This document shows, one piece after another, positions 46,045-55,243 of a stretch of 64,000 nucleotides of DNA; the stretch's first letter is position 1, and every line of letters begins with the position of its first letter. The notes under the pieces were generated by a model, which did no database searches, was not told where the DNA came from, and saw only the letters and a list, made by a program, of their open reading frames with translations. The position numbers and the translations under genes were made by a program. This stretch comes from Phreatobacter cathodiphilus (GTDB taxonomy: Bacteria > Pseudomonadota > Alphaproteobacteria > Rhizobiales > Phreatobacteraceae). The stretch covers positions 1,046,001 through 1,110,000 of the forward strand of contig NZ_CP027668.1 of NCBI RefSeq assembly GCF_003008515.1. Direction: 5' to 3'.

Positions 46045-46542
46045 TCACTCCTCCGTCTGTTCGACATCGGCGGAGGCTTCGACATCCCCGCCATCACGAT
46101 CGCGGAAACGGCGCGCGCCGCCGCCACCGCCACCACCGCCGCCGAAGCCGCGGTCACGACCGCCACCGCCGCCGAAGCCGCGGTCGCCGCCGAAGCCGCG
46201 CTCGCCGCGATCGTCGCGGTCGCGCTTCTGCAGCATGGCCGACGGGCCTTCCTCGAGCTCCTCGACCTTCACGGTCATGAAGCGCAGGATGTCCTCGTTG
46301 ATCGCCATCTGGCGCTCCATCTCGGAGATCGCCGCCGGCGGAGCATCGATGTTCATCAGCGTGTAGTGGGCCTTGCGGTTCTTGCGGACGCGGAAGGCGA
46401 TCGACTTCAGGCCCCAGGGCTCGACCTTGGGCACCGAGCCGCCATGGGCCTCGATGACGCCCTTGTACTGCTCGGCAAGCGCTTCCGCCTGCTGAGAGGT
46501 CACGTCCTGGCGCGCCAGGAACACATGTTCATAGAGAGGCAT
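46045..46542 (-). CDS. rpsF: 30S ribosomal protein S6 with Gly/Arg-rich tail
   Basis: A 165-residue ribosomal protein. The core (about 1-110) begins [20 protein letters not shown] and includes [20 protein letters not shown]. The tail (about 115-155) is built of [17 protein letters not shown]-like repeats, similar to RGG RNA-binding tails, and ends acidic. E. coli S6 has a Glu-rich tail instead. It is the first gene of the operon, with a long structured leader and a good promoter upstream. Confidence 0.95.
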   Translation of the reverse strand: MPLYEHVFLARQDVTSQQAEALAEQYKGVIEAHGGSVPKVEPWGLKSIAFRVRKNRKAHYTLMNIDAPPAAISEMERQMAINEDILRFMTVKVEELEEGPSAMLQKRDRDDRGERGFGGDRGFGGGGGRDRGFGGGGGGGGGARRFRDRDGGDVEASADVEQTEE

Positions 46543-46642
46543 TCGGCCTGTCTCCGGTTCGAGTGACGCTTTGTCCGGCGCGAAGCCCCCCGAGCCCTGG
46601 ACAGGCCCGACAGTTTTCTCGAAGGCGGAGACACCGGACGAC

Positions 46643-46675
46643 GGATGGAAAACACCATCCTGCAGGCGAGCCTGC
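46643..46675 (-). promoter_or_regulatory. Structured 5' leader of rpsF (two adjacent hairpins)
   Basis: In the minus-strand transcript, GCAGGC-TC-GCCTGC (46662-46675, 2-base minimal loop so partly open) and GGATGG-TGTTTT-CCATCC (46643-46660) form adjacent hairpins about 100 bases before the start codon. Many bacteria regulate rpsF by binding of the S6:S18 complex to such a leader. A match to the known motif is not shown. Confidence 0.4.
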
Positions 46676-46713
46676 CGTCCGTTCAGCCACCGGCCGTCCG
46701 AAGCGAAGGCGGC

Positions 46714-46741
46714 CTTATACGCGATCGCCGCACGGATTCAA
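46714..46741 (-). promoter_or_regulatory. Putative sigma-70 promoter of the rpsF operon
   Basis: On the minus strand, TTGAAT (46741-46736) and TATAAG (46719-46714) are separated by 16 bases. This gives a leader of about 165 bases to the rpsF start. It is among the best promoter-like pairs in this GC-rich window. Confidence 0.55.
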
Positions 46742-46838
46742 GGCCGTTTCCGCAGGAGCGCTGCGGTTTTCGTCGCCGCGACGGGAACCACGGGGCCCGG
46801 CACCGGGTTGTGAGACGCGGATGAATGGGGAGACGACC

Positions 46839-47054
46839 ATGGCCACCACGCCCAAGGCGGGAACACCTCGACCGGAAACCGGGCGCGGAACCGCCCATCC
46901 CGACGGGCGGACGAGCCCCGGCAATCGTGGCGAGGACCGGGTCGGTGGCGACGAGGTCGGCGAGGGCACCTTCGCCGACCGCCAGGCCGGGCCGGAGGAC
47001 GTCATCCGCGGCGCGCCGCCGAAGAAGAAGAAGCGTTACAGCCTCGCCGACTGA
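46839..47054 (+). CDS. Small hydrophilic hypothetical protein (71 aa)
   Basis: A 71-residue, very polar Gly/Arg/Asp/Pro-rich protein that is probably disordered. It ends in a basic PPKKKKRYSLAD. GGGGAG precedes ATG 46839; ATG 46821 is also in frame. No family was recognised. It is followed 23 bases later by another small gene. Confidence 0.5.
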   Translation: MATTPKAGTPRPETGRGTAHPDGRTSPGNRGEDRVGGDEVGEGTFADRQAGPEDVIRGAPPKKKKRYSLAD

Positions 47055-47077
47055 CGCCATGATCCTGCCGTGATGCG

Positions 47078-47407
47078 ATGAAACAAGAAGAAATAGTTCG
47101 CGAGGCGGACCTTTCCGGGAGCGAATCCATGGCCGATGTCCATCACATGCAAAGTCGCGGCTGCGTCCTGACGGCGCGCGACCTCACCCTCATCAAGCGC
47201 AAGTTCGACCGGACCTGCGAGGAACTCGGCGTCTTCGCCGAGGACGAGTCGGCCCGCCGTTCACTCGGCCGGGCCCTGGTCGAGGCCGTCGCCCGCGGCG
47301 AGGTCGAACTCGCTATTGCCGACGACGCGGTTCCCACCGGCACCGAGACGCTTTATTTCGAGGGCGAGGAACTCGTCGTCGCCATCACCGACCGCGTTGG
47401 ACACTGA
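47078..47407 (+). CDS. Small hypothetical protein (109 aa)
   Basis: A 109-residue soluble protein. Residues 30-75 (CVLTARDLTLIKRKFDRTCE and following) look like an alpha-helical region of regulators or cyclase-associated proteins. The end TETLYFEGEELVVAITDRV is a beta hairpin. A later Met (about residue 18 or 24) may be the start. It is convergent with the COG0523 gene, 6 bases away. No function is assigned. Confidence 0.6.
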   Translation: MKQEEIVREADLSGSESMADVHHMQSRGCVLTARDLTLIKRKFDRTCEELGVFAEDESARRSLGRALVEAVARGEVELAIADDAVPTGTETLYFEGEELVVAITDRVGH

Positions 47408-47413
47408 AGCCGG

Positions 47414-48637
47414 TCAGGCCGCGTCCGCCTCCCGCCGCCAGGCGGGGAAGGGGTCCGGCAACCCCTCAAACGCCGCGGGATCGAAGCGCGTCGCCGAAGC
47501 GCGGCCGACGAGGCATCCGTCGAGCGCCGCGCGCATCGCCGCCTCGTCCATGCCCGTGCCGATGAAGACCAGTTCCTGCCGCCTGTCGCCATAGACCGGA
47601 TGCCAGTGGCGCTTGAGCATCTGGCGCCACTCCTCCGATTGCGGCCAGCGCGCCTTCGGCACCGCGGTCCACCAGAAGCCCATGGCGGAGGTCCGGCACA
47701 CCGCGCCGGCGATCGACAGTTCCCCGCACCAGTCCGGCCGCGTCGCCAGCCAGAAATGACCTTTCGCGCGGATCAGGCCCGGCCACGTCGTCTTCAGGAC
47801 GGCGTCGAAGGCCCCGGGGTCGAAGGGGCGGGAGGCGCGATAGACGAAGGAGGAGATGCCGTATTCCTCCGTCTCCGGCACATGGTCCTTGAAGCCGTAG
47901 AGTTCCTTGGCCCAGAGCGGGTGCATCTCGGCCTTCTCGGCATCGAAGCGGCCGGTGTCCAGCACCTCGGCGAGGTCGACGGACGCAAAGTCGGTGGTGA
48001 TGACATGGGCATCGGGGTTCAGCCCGCGCACCACCTTCAGCACGAGGTCGCGCCGCTCGGCGTCGACGTCGGAGATCTTGTTGACGATGACCACGTCGGC
48101 GAACTCGATCTGGTCGGTGAGGAGATCGGCGAGGGTGCGCTCGTCCTCGCCGCCGGCGGTCTCGCCGCGGTCTCTCAGGAAATCCCGGCTGCCGAAATCG
48201 GTCAGCAGGTTGATGGCATCGACCACCGTCACCATCGTGTCGAGCCGCGCCACGTCCTCCAGCGCCCGGTCCTTCTCGTCACGGAAGGAGAAGGTCGCGG
48301 CGATCGGCAGCGGCTCGGCGATGCCGGTGCCCTCGATCAAGAGGTAGTCGTAGCGCCCGGCCTCCGCGAGGCGGCGCACCTCCGTCAGCAGATCATCGCG
48401 CAGGGTGCAGCAGATGCAGCCATTCGTCATCTCGACCAGCTTCTCGTCCGTCCGCGACAGGTCGGCGCCGCCCTCGCGGACCAGGTCGGCGTCGATGTTC
48501 ACCTCCGACATGTCGTTGACGATGACCGCCACCCGCCGTCCCTCGCGATTGTTGAGGATGTGGTTGAGCAGGGTCGTCTTGCCGGCGCCGAGGAAGCCGG
48601 AAAGGACGGTGACGGGCAGGCGCTGGTCGCGGGCCAT
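47414..48637 (-). CDS. COG0523/CobW-family zinc metallochaperone GTPase (ZigA/ZagA-like)
   Basis: A 407-residue GTPase. Walker A is [16 protein letters not shown] at the N-terminus. The metal-binding CxCC motif lies in [14 protein letters not shown], with TGIAEP and VNKISDVD in the G domain. The C-terminal CobW_C domain has [20 protein letters not shown]. Family members move zinc to client proteins in zinc shortage. A Zur-like box overlaps the promoter region, which fits the ZigA/ZagA branch over cobalamin synthesis. ATG 48637 opens directly on the G domain. Confidence 0.92.
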   Translation of the reverse strand: MARDQRLPVTVLSGFLGAGKTTLLNHILNNREGRRVAVIVNDMSEVNIDADLVREGGADLSRTDEKLVEMTNGCICCTLRDDLLTEVRRLAEAGRYDYLLIEGTGIAEPLPIAATFSFRDEKDRALEDVARLDTMVTVVDAINLLTDFGSRDFLRDRGETAGGEDERTLADLLTDQIEFADVVIVNKISDVDAERRDLVLKVVRGLNPDAHVITTDFASVDLAEVLDTGRFDAEKAEMHPLWAKELYGFKDHVPETEEYGISSFVYRASRPFDPGAFDAVLKTTWPGLIRAKGHFWLATRPDWCGELSIAGAVCRTSAMGFWWTAVPKARWPQSEEWRQMLKRHWHPVYGDRRQELVFIGTGMDEAAMRAALDGCLVGRASATRFDPAAFEGLPDPFPAWRREADAA

Positions 48638-48648
48638 GGGATCCTCAT

Positions 48649-48668
48649 AGGTTATAATGTAACATATC
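48649..48668 (-). promoter_or_regulatory. Putative Zur box upstream of the COG0523 gene
   Basis: Read on the minus strand this is GATATGTTACATTATAACCT. It matches most positions of the alphaproteobacterial Zur-box consensus (GAAATGTTATAnTATAACATTTC). It lies 12-31 bases before the start codon, so Zur with zinc would block expression. Confidence 0.65.
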
Positions 48669-48803
48669 GTGGATGACGGGGCGTCTGGCAAGAGGCGGCT
48701 GGTACCGCTCCAGACTGTCGATAAGGGTCGCTCGCGCTTGACTCCGCGCCAGCCCGATGCCAGTCCCGCGCACCTTCTCCAGGGGCGTCGCGAGGTCCGG
48801 TCC

Positions 48804-49748
48804 ATGACAGCCGCATTCACCTTTCCCGGTCAGGGCAGCCAGAGCGTCGGCATGGGCAAGGCGCTGGCCGATGCCTTTCCCGTCGCCCGCGCGGTCTTCG
48901 ACGAGGTCGATGCGGCGCTCGGCCAGAAGCTCTCGGCCGTCATGTGGGACGGGCCGATCGAGACCCTGACGCTGACCGAGAACGCCCAGCCGGCGCTGAT
49001 GGCGGTGTCCCTCGCCACCATCCGCGTGCTCGAGGCCGAGGCCGGCCTCGACCTCGCCCGCGACGCCGCCTTCGTCGCCGGCCATTCGCTCGGCGAGTAT
49101 TCGGCGCTCGCCGCCGCCGGCACCTTCTCCATCGCCGATGCCGCGCGCCTCCTGCGCATCCGCGGCAATGCCATGCAGGCGGCGACGCCGGTCGGCACCG
49201 GCGCCATGGCCGCCATTCTCGGTCTCGATTTCGAGGCTGTCGTGGCGGTGGCCGCCGAGGCGGCGGAGGGCGAGGTCTGTCAGGCCGCCAACGACAACGG
49301 CGGCGGCCAGGTCGTCATCTCCGGCCACAAGGCCGCCGTCGACCGGGCCTGCGAACTCGCCAAGGCCAAGGGCGCCAAGCGCGCGATACCCTTGCCCGTC
49401 TCCGCCCCCTTCCACTGCGCTTTGATGCAGCCGGCGGCCGACGCCATGGCCGAGGCCCTTGCGAAGGTGACGGTGAAGGCACCGGTCGTGCCCGTCGTCG
49501 CCAATGTCGTCGCCGCGCCCGTTAGCGACCCCGCCGAGATCGTCCGCCGCCTCGTCGAGCAGGTGACCGGCACGGTGCGTTGGCGCGAATGCGTCGCCGC
49601 CATGGCCGGGGCGGGGGTCACCACCTTCTACGAGATCGGCTCCGGCAAGGTGCTGACCGGCCTCGTCAAGCGCATCGCCGACGGCGCCACCGGAACCGCC
49701 ATAGGAACGCCCGACGACGTCGCGGCGTTCAAAGCCGCGCGCGGCTGA
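48804..49748 (+). CDS. fabD: Malonyl-CoA:ACP transacylase
   Basis: Loads malonyl groups onto ACP for fatty acid synthesis; 314 residues. [13 protein letters not shown] starts the protein, the active-site Ser95 is in [11 protein letters not shown], and the second catalytic residue His is in [13 protein letters not shown] 48804 is preceded by CGAGGTCCGGTCC. It is the first of fabD-fabG-acpP-fabF-mltG-yicC-gmk on the plus strand. Confidence 0.96.
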   Translation: MTAAFTFPGQGSQSVGMGKALADAFPVARAVFDEVDAALGQKLSAVMWDGPIETLTLTENAQPALMAVSLATIRVLEAEAGLDLARDAAFVAGHSLGEYSALAAAGTFSIADAARLLRIRGNAMQAATPVGTGAMAAILGLDFEAVVAVAAEAAEGEVCQAANDNGGGQVVISGHKAAVDRACELAKAKGAKRAIPLPVSAPFHCALMQPAADAMAEALAKVTVKAPVVPVVANVVAAPVSDPAEIVRRLVEQVTGTVRWRECVAAMAGAGVTTFYEIGSGKVLTGLVKRIADGATGTAIGTPDDVAAFKAARG

Positions 49749-49762
49749 CAGGGAGATCGACC

Positions 49763-50500
49763 ATGTTCGACTTGACCGGCAAGACCGCCCTCGTCACCGG
49801 CGCGACCGGCGGCATCGGCAGCGCCATCGCCCGCGCGCTGCACGGCCGCGGCGCCACCGTCGCCCTTTCGGGCACGCGGCGCGAGAAGCTCGACGAGCTC
49901 GCCGCCGCCCTCGGCAGCCGCGCCCATGTCCTTCCCGCCAACCTCTCCGCCCTCGACGAGGTCGACGCGCTGGTGCCGGCCGCGGAAGCGGCCATGGGCG
50001 GGCTCGACATCCTCGTCAACAATGCCGGCATCACCCGCGACAACCTCTTCATTCGTATGAAGGACGAGGAGTGGGACCAGGTGATCCAGGTGAACCTCAC
50101 CGCCAACTTCCGCCTGAGCCGCGCCGCCGCCAAGCTGATGATGCGCAAGCGCTGGGGCCGGATCGTGCAGATCACCTCCGTGGTCGGCGTCACCGGCAAT
50201 CCCGGCCAGGGCAATTACGCGGCCGCCAAGGCCGGCCTCATCGGCATGTCGAAGTCGCTCGCGGCCGAGATCGCCAGCCGCAACGTCACGGTCAACTGCC
50301 TCGCGCCCGGCTTCATCGAAACCGCCATGACCGACGTCCTGAACGACAAGCAGAAGGAAACGATCCTGACGCGCGTTCCGGCCGGCCGGCTTGGCCGGGC
50401 GGATGAAATCGCCGCCGCTGTCGTCTATCTTGCGTCGGAGGAAGCGGCCTACGTCACCGGGCAGACACTCCACGTGAACGGTGGTATGGCCATGATCTAG
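49763..50500 (+). CDS. fabG: 3-oxoacyl-ACP reductase
   Basis: NADPH-dependent reduction of 3-oxoacyl-ACP; 245 residues. The cofactor motif VTGATGGIGSAIA and NNAGITRDNL are present. The catalytic Tyr152 and Lys156 are in NYAAAKAG after the Ser-containing ITSVVGVTGNPGQG. The ending TLHVNGGMAMI is typical of FabG. ATG 49763 has AGGGAGA upstream, and the gene follows fabD by 14 bases. Confidence 0.96.
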   Translation: MFDLTGKTALVTGATGGIGSAIARALHGRGATVALSGTRREKLDELAAALGSRAHVLPANLSALDEVDALVPAAEAAMGGLDILVNNAGITRDNLFIRMKDEEWDQVIQVNLTANFRLSRAAAKLMMRKRWGRIVQITSVVGVTGNPGQGNYAAAKAGLIGMSKSLAAEIASRNVTVNCLAPGFIETAMTDVLNDKQKETILTRVPAGRLGRADEIAAAVVYLASEEAAYVTGQTLHVNGGMAMI

Positions 50501-50698
50501 TTGGCTAATTCACTCTTTGGGAGGCAAGCTGGCAAAACCGGAAGGCCTGTGATAGAGAGCCTTCAGGTTCGGGCAAGGGGCTTCCCAAACGATCCGGAAT
50601 TCACGGCGACGCGGCGCGCCGCCTGCAAGACTACTAAGCCGCACACCGCATCCGTTCGAGAGCGGTGCCTCATCGTCGGATGGAACGAGGATAATCTA

Positions 50699-50938
50699 AT
50701 GAGCGATACCGCTGAACGCGTGAAGAAGATCGTCGTGGAACAGCTCGGCGTCGATGCCGAGAAGGTCGTTCCGACCGCGAGCTTCATCGACGACCTCGGG
50801 GCCGACAGCCTCGACACCGTCGAACTCGTGATGGCGTTCGAAGAAGAGTTCGGCGTGGAAATCCCGGATGACGCGGCCGAGACGATCCTGACGGTCGGCG
50901 ACGCCGTGAAGTTCCTCGACAAGGCCGCCAGCGCCTGA
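50699..50938 (+). CDS. acpP: Acyl carrier protein
   Basis: A 79-residue acidic carrier. Ser37 in [20 protein letters not shown] is the phosphopantetheine site. Length and acidity are as in E. coli ACP. The gene has its own 198-base leader after fabG and a strong GAGGA ribosome-binding site at 50687-50691. A terminator follows at 50974-51005, which suggests acpP is expressed at a higher level than its neighbours. Confidence 0.98.
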   Translation: MSDTAERVKKIVVEQLGVDAEKVVPTASFIDDLGADSLDTVELVMAFEEEFGVEIPDDAAETILTVGDAVKFLDKAASA

Positions 50939-50973
50939 TTTCAGCACCGTCAAATTCGACTTTGACGTCCAAA

Positions 50974-51005
50974 GAGCCGGGGAGCGCGCAGCGTCTCCGG
51001 CTTTT
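50974..51005 (+). terminator. Terminator between acpP and fabF
   Basis: GAGCCGGGGA and TCTCCGGCTT pair (with one G-U) around a GCGCGCAGCG loop, ending in TTTT. It lies 36 bases after the acpP stop. Confidence 0.75.
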
Positions 51006-51022
51006 CGTTCACCGGGCGGGAC

Positions 51023-52291
51023 ATGGGTGAGACGATGATGCGCCGCGTAGTTGTGACGGGAATGGGCCTTCTCACGCCGCTCGGCTGCGGCGTGGAGGAA
51101 ACCTGGTCGCGTCTCATCAAGGGCGAGAGCGGGGCCTCCAAGGTCGAGCGCTTCGACGTCTCCGACATCGCCGCCAAGATCGCTTGCCAGATCCCGCGCG
51201 AAGGCGCCGGCGCCTTCAATCCAGACGACTGGATGGAGCCGAAGGAGCAGCGCAAGGTCGACGAGTTCATCGTCTTCGCCATGTGCGCCGCCAAGCAGGC
51301 TCTCGACGACGCCGGCTGGCATCCCAGGACTCCCGACGACCAGAACACCACCGGCGTCCTCATCGGCTCGGGCATCGGCGGCATCGACGGCATCGCCGAG
51401 GCGGCGATGATCCTCCGCGACAAGGGCCCGCGCCGCATCTCGCCCTTCTTCATTCCGGGCCGCCTGATCAATCTCGCCGGCGGCTACGTCTCCATCGCCC
51501 ACGGCCTCAAGGGCCCGAACCACGCGGTGGTCACCGCCTGCTCGACGGGCGCCCACGCCATCGGCGACGCCGCCCGCCTCGTCGCCTTCGGTGATGCCGA
51601 CGTGATGGTGGCCGGCGGCACCGAATCGCCCATCAGCCGCCTGTCGCTCGCCGGCTTCGCCGCCTGCCGAGCGCTCTGCACCACCTTCAACGACGAGCCG
51701 ACCCGCGCCTCGCGCCCCTACGATCGCGACCGTGACGGATTCGTGATGGGCGAGGGCGCCGGCATGGTCGTGCTGGAGGAATACGAGCACGCCAAAGCCC
51801 GCGGCGCGAAGATCTATGCCGAGGTCATCGGCTATGGCCTCTCCGGCGACGCCCATCACATCACGGCGCCCGCCGAAGACGGCGACGGTGCCTTCCGCTG
51901 CATGCAGGCGGCGCTGAAGCGCGCCGGCATCAGCGCCTCCGACGTCGACTACATCAACGCCCACGGCACCTCGACCATGGCCGACGGCATCGAACTCGGG
52001 GCGGTCGAGCGCCTCGTCGGCAATGCCGCCTCGAAGATCTCCATGTCCTCGACCAAGTCCTCCATCGGCCACCTCCTCGGTGCGGCCGGCGCGGTCGAGG
52101 CGATCTTCTCCATCCTGGCGATCCGCGACCAGGTGGCGCCGCCCACCCTCAACCTCGACAATCCCTCGGTGGAAACGGCCATCGACCTCGTGCCGCACGT
52201 GGCCCGCAAGCGCCCCATCGAGACGGTCCTGTCCAATTCCTTCGGCTTCGGTGGAACCAACGCATCGGTCATCTTCCGCGCTGCGGCTTGA
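51023..52291 (+). CDS. fabF: 3-oxoacyl-ACP synthase II
   Basis: Chain-elongating condensing enzyme; 422 residues. The Cys-His-His triad is visible: Cys173 in VVTACSTGAHAIG, His in NAHGTSTMADG and His in SSIGHLLGAAG. FGFGGTNASVIF closes the thiolase fold. The product could also begin at ATG 51035 or 51038 (MRRVVVTGMG), as most homologues do; GGTGAG sits just upstream of these. It is cotranscribed with mltG, 79 bases later. Confidence 0.96.
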   Translation: MGETMMRRVVVTGMGLLTPLGCGVEETWSRLIKGESGASKVERFDVSDIAAKIACQIPREGAGAFNPDDWMEPKEQRKVDEFIVFAMCAAKQALDDAGWHPRTPDDQNTTGVLIGSGIGGIDGIAEAAMILRDKGPRRISPFFIPGRLINLAGGYVSIAHGLKGPNHAVVTACSTGAHAIGDAARLVAFGDADVMVAGGTESPISRLSLAGFAACRALCTTFNDEPTRASRPYDRDRDGFVMGEGAGMVVLEEYEHAKARGAKIYAEVIGYGLSGDAHHITAPAEDGDGAFRCMQAALKRAGISASDVDYINAHGTSTMADGIELGAVERLVGNAASKISMSSTKSSIGHLLGAAGAVEAIFSILAIRDQVAPPTLNLDNPSVETAIDLVPHVARKRPIETVLSNSFGFGGTNASVIFRAAA

Positions 52292-52370
52292 GGCGGGGAC
52301 CCGCCTTTCGCCACATTCCCTGCGCATCACTCCCCACCGTGATGCGAGCACCTGATCAGAGCGCGGCCCC

Positions 52371-53555
52371 ATGATCGATCGTCCCGGACCCAACCCGCAG
52401 AACGGGTCCCGCCCGGCCATCAAGTCGCCCCGAGCGGCCCTCGAGCCCGAATCGGCGCCGCCGCCGCCGCCGGCCTCGCGCCATGCCCGCAACCAGTGGG
52501 TCGTCATCGGCAACCTGATCATCACCATCCTGCTGGTCGGCCTCGTCGGCGGCATGGCGGCGTTCCTCTATGCCCGCCAGGCCTTCGTCGCCCAGGGTCC
52601 GCTGCAGCAGGATCGCGCCGTCTTCATCGAGCGCGGCTCGACCGCCGAGGCGATCGCCCAGACCCTGGAGCGCAACGGCGTCATCAACAGCGCGCTGCTC
52701 TTTTCGGCCGCCGTCCAGCTCTACGGCGTACGCGGCGACCTGAAATGGGGCGAGTATCTCTTCCCCCGCGGCGCCTCGACCGCCGAGGCCCTCGCCATCG
52801 TGCTCGACGGCAAGCCCATCGAATACCGCGTCACGATCCCGGAAGGCCTGACCTCGGAGCAGATCGTCGGGCGCCTGCGCGACAACGACGTGCTCACCGG
52901 CGACATCGCCCGCATCCCGCGCGAAGGCTCGCTGCTGCCGGACACCTACCGCTTCACCCGCGGCACCACCCGCCAGCAGATGATCGACCAGATGACGCAG
53001 TTCCAGACCCGGCTGCTGCAGCAGATATGGGCGCGCCGCAGCCAGGACCTGCCGCTGCGCACGCCGGAAGAGCTCGTCATCCTCGCCTCCATCGTCGAGA
53101 AGGAGACCGGCAAGGCCGAGGAGCGGCCGCGCGTCGCCGGCGTCTTCGTCAACCGCCTGAACCGCCGCATGCGCCTGCAGTCCGACCCGACCATCATCTA
53201 CGGCATCGTCGGCGGCCGCGGTGCTCTGGGCCGGCCGATCCTGCAGTCGGAAATCCAGCGTCTGACGCCCTACAACACCTACCAGATCGACGGCCTGCCG
53301 CCGACGCCGATCGCCAATCCTGGCCGCGCCGCCATGGAGGCCGTCGCCAACCCGGTTCGCCATCGCGATCTCTTCTTCGTCGCCGACGGCACCGGCGGCC
53401 ACGTCTTCGCCGAGACGCTGGAGCAGCACAACCGCAACGTCGCCAACTGGCGGCGCATCGAGCGCGAGCGCGCCGAGGCGGCGGGCACCCCCGCGGCCAC
53501 CGCCGATACGCCGGCAGCTCCCGCCGGCACGCCGCCCCGCGCCACCACCCGTTGA
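52371..53555 (+). CDS. mltG: Endolytic murein transglycosylase MltG (YceG)
   Basis: A membrane-bound lytic transglycosylase that may terminate glycan strands; 394 residues. A Pro-rich cytoplasmic N-terminus and a membrane helix at about 46-66 are followed by a LysM-like subdomain. The catalytic domain has Glu243 in LASIVEKETGKAEERP and NRLNRRMRLQSDPTIIYG. A Pro/Ala/Thr tail (about 360-394) follows. The position after fabF is typical of Rhizobiales. Confidence 0.95.
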   Translation: MIDRPGPNPQNGSRPAIKSPRAALEPESAPPPPPASRHARNQWVVIGNLIITILLVGLVGGMAAFLYARQAFVAQGPLQQDRAVFIERGSTAEAIAQTLERNGVINSALLFSAAVQLYGVRGDLKWGEYLFPRGASTAEALAIVLDGKPIEYRVTIPEGLTSEQIVGRLRDNDVLTGDIARIPREGSLLPDTYRFTRGTTRQQMIDQMTQFQTRLLQQIWARRSQDLPLRTPEELVILASIVEKETGKAEERPRVAGVFVNRLNRRMRLQSDPTIIYGIVGGRGALGRPILQSEIQRLTPYNTYQIDGLPPTPIANPGRAAMEAVANPVRHRDLFFVADGTGGHVFAETLEQHNRNVANWRRIERERAEAAGTPAATADTPAAPAGTPPRATTR

Positions 53556-53636
53556 CGGGTGCCCGCCACGGCGGTGCTTGACCTCGCCGCGGCGGCGACT
53601 TAACGCCCTCAGGGTCACTCCGCCTCAGAGGAATCC

Positions 53637-54524
53637 ATGGCCCTGTCCAGCATGACGGGATTTTCCCGTGCCGAAGGCGCGACGGGCGCAGCCCTCTGGG
53701 CCTGGGAGATCAAGTCCGTCAATTCCAAGGGTCTCGACGTCAAGCTCAAGCTGCCCCCCGGCCTCGATGCGGCCGAGCCGGCTGTCCGCCAGAAGATCTC
53801 CGCCGCGGTCGCCCGCGGGTCGGTCTTCGCTTCCCTCTCGGTGAAGCGCGAGACCGCCACCACCGAGGTTCGCATCAACGAGGCGGTCCTGGCGCAGGTC
53901 GCCGAGGCGGCGCGCCTCGTCGCCGAGCGGATCGACGCCCGTGCCCCCGCGATCGACGGCCTCCTCGCCATCAAGGGCGTCATCGACGTGGTGGAGGCCG
54001 AGGAGAGCGAGGAGGAGAAGGCCCGGCTCGTCGCCGACATTCTCGCCGGCCTCGACGTGGCGCTCGCCCGCCTCCTCGACATGCGCCGCAGCGAAGGCGC
54101 CGCTCTCGGCACCGTGCTCACCGAGCGTCTCGACGAGATCGCCGCCCTGAAGCGCGAGGCCGAGGACAATCCCTGCCGCCGCCCCGAGGCGATCCGCGCC
54201 AGGATCGCCGACCAGATCGCGGCGCTGCTCGAACCCGGCCGCAACTTCGATCCGGACAGGCTGCACCAGGAAGCCCTGATGGTCGCCTCCAAGGCCGACA
54301 TCCGGGAAGAGCTGGACCGGCTCGACGCCCATGTCGCCGCCGCCCGCAAGCTGATGGGAGAGGGTGGCGCCGTCGGCCGCAAGCTCGACTTCCTCGCCCA
54401 GGAGTTCAACCGCGAGACCAACACGCTCTGTTCCAAGGCCAACGACGTGACGCTCACGGCGACCGGCCTCGCCCTCAAGGCGGTGGTCGAGCAGTTCCGC
54501 GAGCAGGTCCAGAACCTGGAGTAG
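53637..54524 (+). CDS. YicC-family endoribonuclease
   Basis: A 295-residue protein of the YicC/YloC family. The start SSMTGFSRAEGATGAALWAWE and the strand KSVNSKGLDVKLKLP are the N-terminal domain. The DUF1732 C-terminal domain has GRKLDFLAQEFNRETNTLCSK and ends AVVEQFREQVQNLE. E. coli YicC has been described as an RNase. It is 2 bases upstream of gmk, which suggests coupling. Confidence 0.92.
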   Translation: MALSSMTGFSRAEGATGAALWAWEIKSVNSKGLDVKLKLPPGLDAAEPAVRQKISAAVARGSVFASLSVKRETATTEVRINEAVLAQVAEAARLVAERIDARAPAIDGLLAIKGVIDVVEAEESEEEKARLVADILAGLDVALARLLDMRRSEGAALGTVLTERLDEIAALKREAEDNPCRRPEAIRARIADQIAALLEPGRNFDPDRLHQEALMVASKADIREELDRLDAHVAAARKLMGEGGAVGRKLDFLAQEFNRETNTLCSKANDVTLTATGLALKAVVEQFREQVQNLE

Positions 54525-54526
54525 CC

Positions 54527-55210
54527 ATGGCCGACCCCGTTACGGCCCGCCGCGGCCTCATGCTCATCCTCACCTCGCCCTCGGGCGCGGGGAAATCGAC
54601 GCTCACCCGCCAGCTCCTCGCCGAGGAGACCGATATCGCGCTCTCCGTCTCGGTGACGACCCGCGCCCGCCGCAAGGACGAGATTGACGGCGTCCACTAC
54701 CACTTCATCGATCGCCCCACCTTCGAGCGCATGCGCGAGGCGAACGACCTGCTCGAATGGGCCGAGGTCCACGGCAATTGCTACGGCACGCCGCGCCGGG
54801 CGGTGGAGGAGGCCCTGTCCGCCGGCAAGGACGTGCTGTTCGACATCGACGTCGCCGGCGTGCGCCAGCTTGCCGCCATGGTGCGCGAGGACATGGCGAC
54901 CGTCTTCCTGCTGCCGCCCTCCGTCGCCGAGCAGATCGCCCGGCTGAAGCGCCGCGCCAGCGACGATGAGGCGGCCATCCTGAAGCGCCTGCGCACGGCG
55001 CGCGACGAGATCGGCCACTGGGCGGATTTCGACTACATCCTCGTCAACGACGACCTCGGCCGCGCCTTCGCCGAGCTGAAGGCCATCCTCCACGCCGAGC
55101 GGCTGAAGCAGCGCCGCCGCCCGAAGCTGGAGGCGCTGATCGCCGAGCTCGGCCGGGACCTGGATGCGGTGATCGCGAACGGTGTGTCGGGGCTGCCGGA
55201 GGCTCGTTGA
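54527..55210 (+). CDS. gmk: Guanylate kinase
   Basis: Phosphorylates GMP to GDP; 227 residues. The P-loop is LTSPSGAGKSTLTRQLL. The GMP-binding segment is SVTTRARRKDEIDGVHYHF, followed by FLEWAEVHGN-type sequence (here LLEWAEVHGNCYG). The lid and C-terminal helix are complete. It is the last gene of the fabD-gmk series and works downstream of guaB and guaA in the same window. Confidence 0.96.
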   Translation: MADPVTARRGLMLILTSPSGAGKSTLTRQLLAEETDIALSVSVTTRARRKDEIDGVHYHFIDRPTFERMREANDLLEWAEVHGNCYGTPRRAVEEALSAGKDVLFDIDVAGVRQLAAMVREDMATVFLLPPSVAEQIARLKRRASDDEAAILKRLRTARDEIGHWADFDYILVNDDLGRAFAELKAILHAERLKQRRRPKLEALIAELGRDLDAVIANGVSGLPEAR

Positions 55211-55243
55211 GGTCGGCTGGCCGACATGTCCGGCCGCGTCGGC

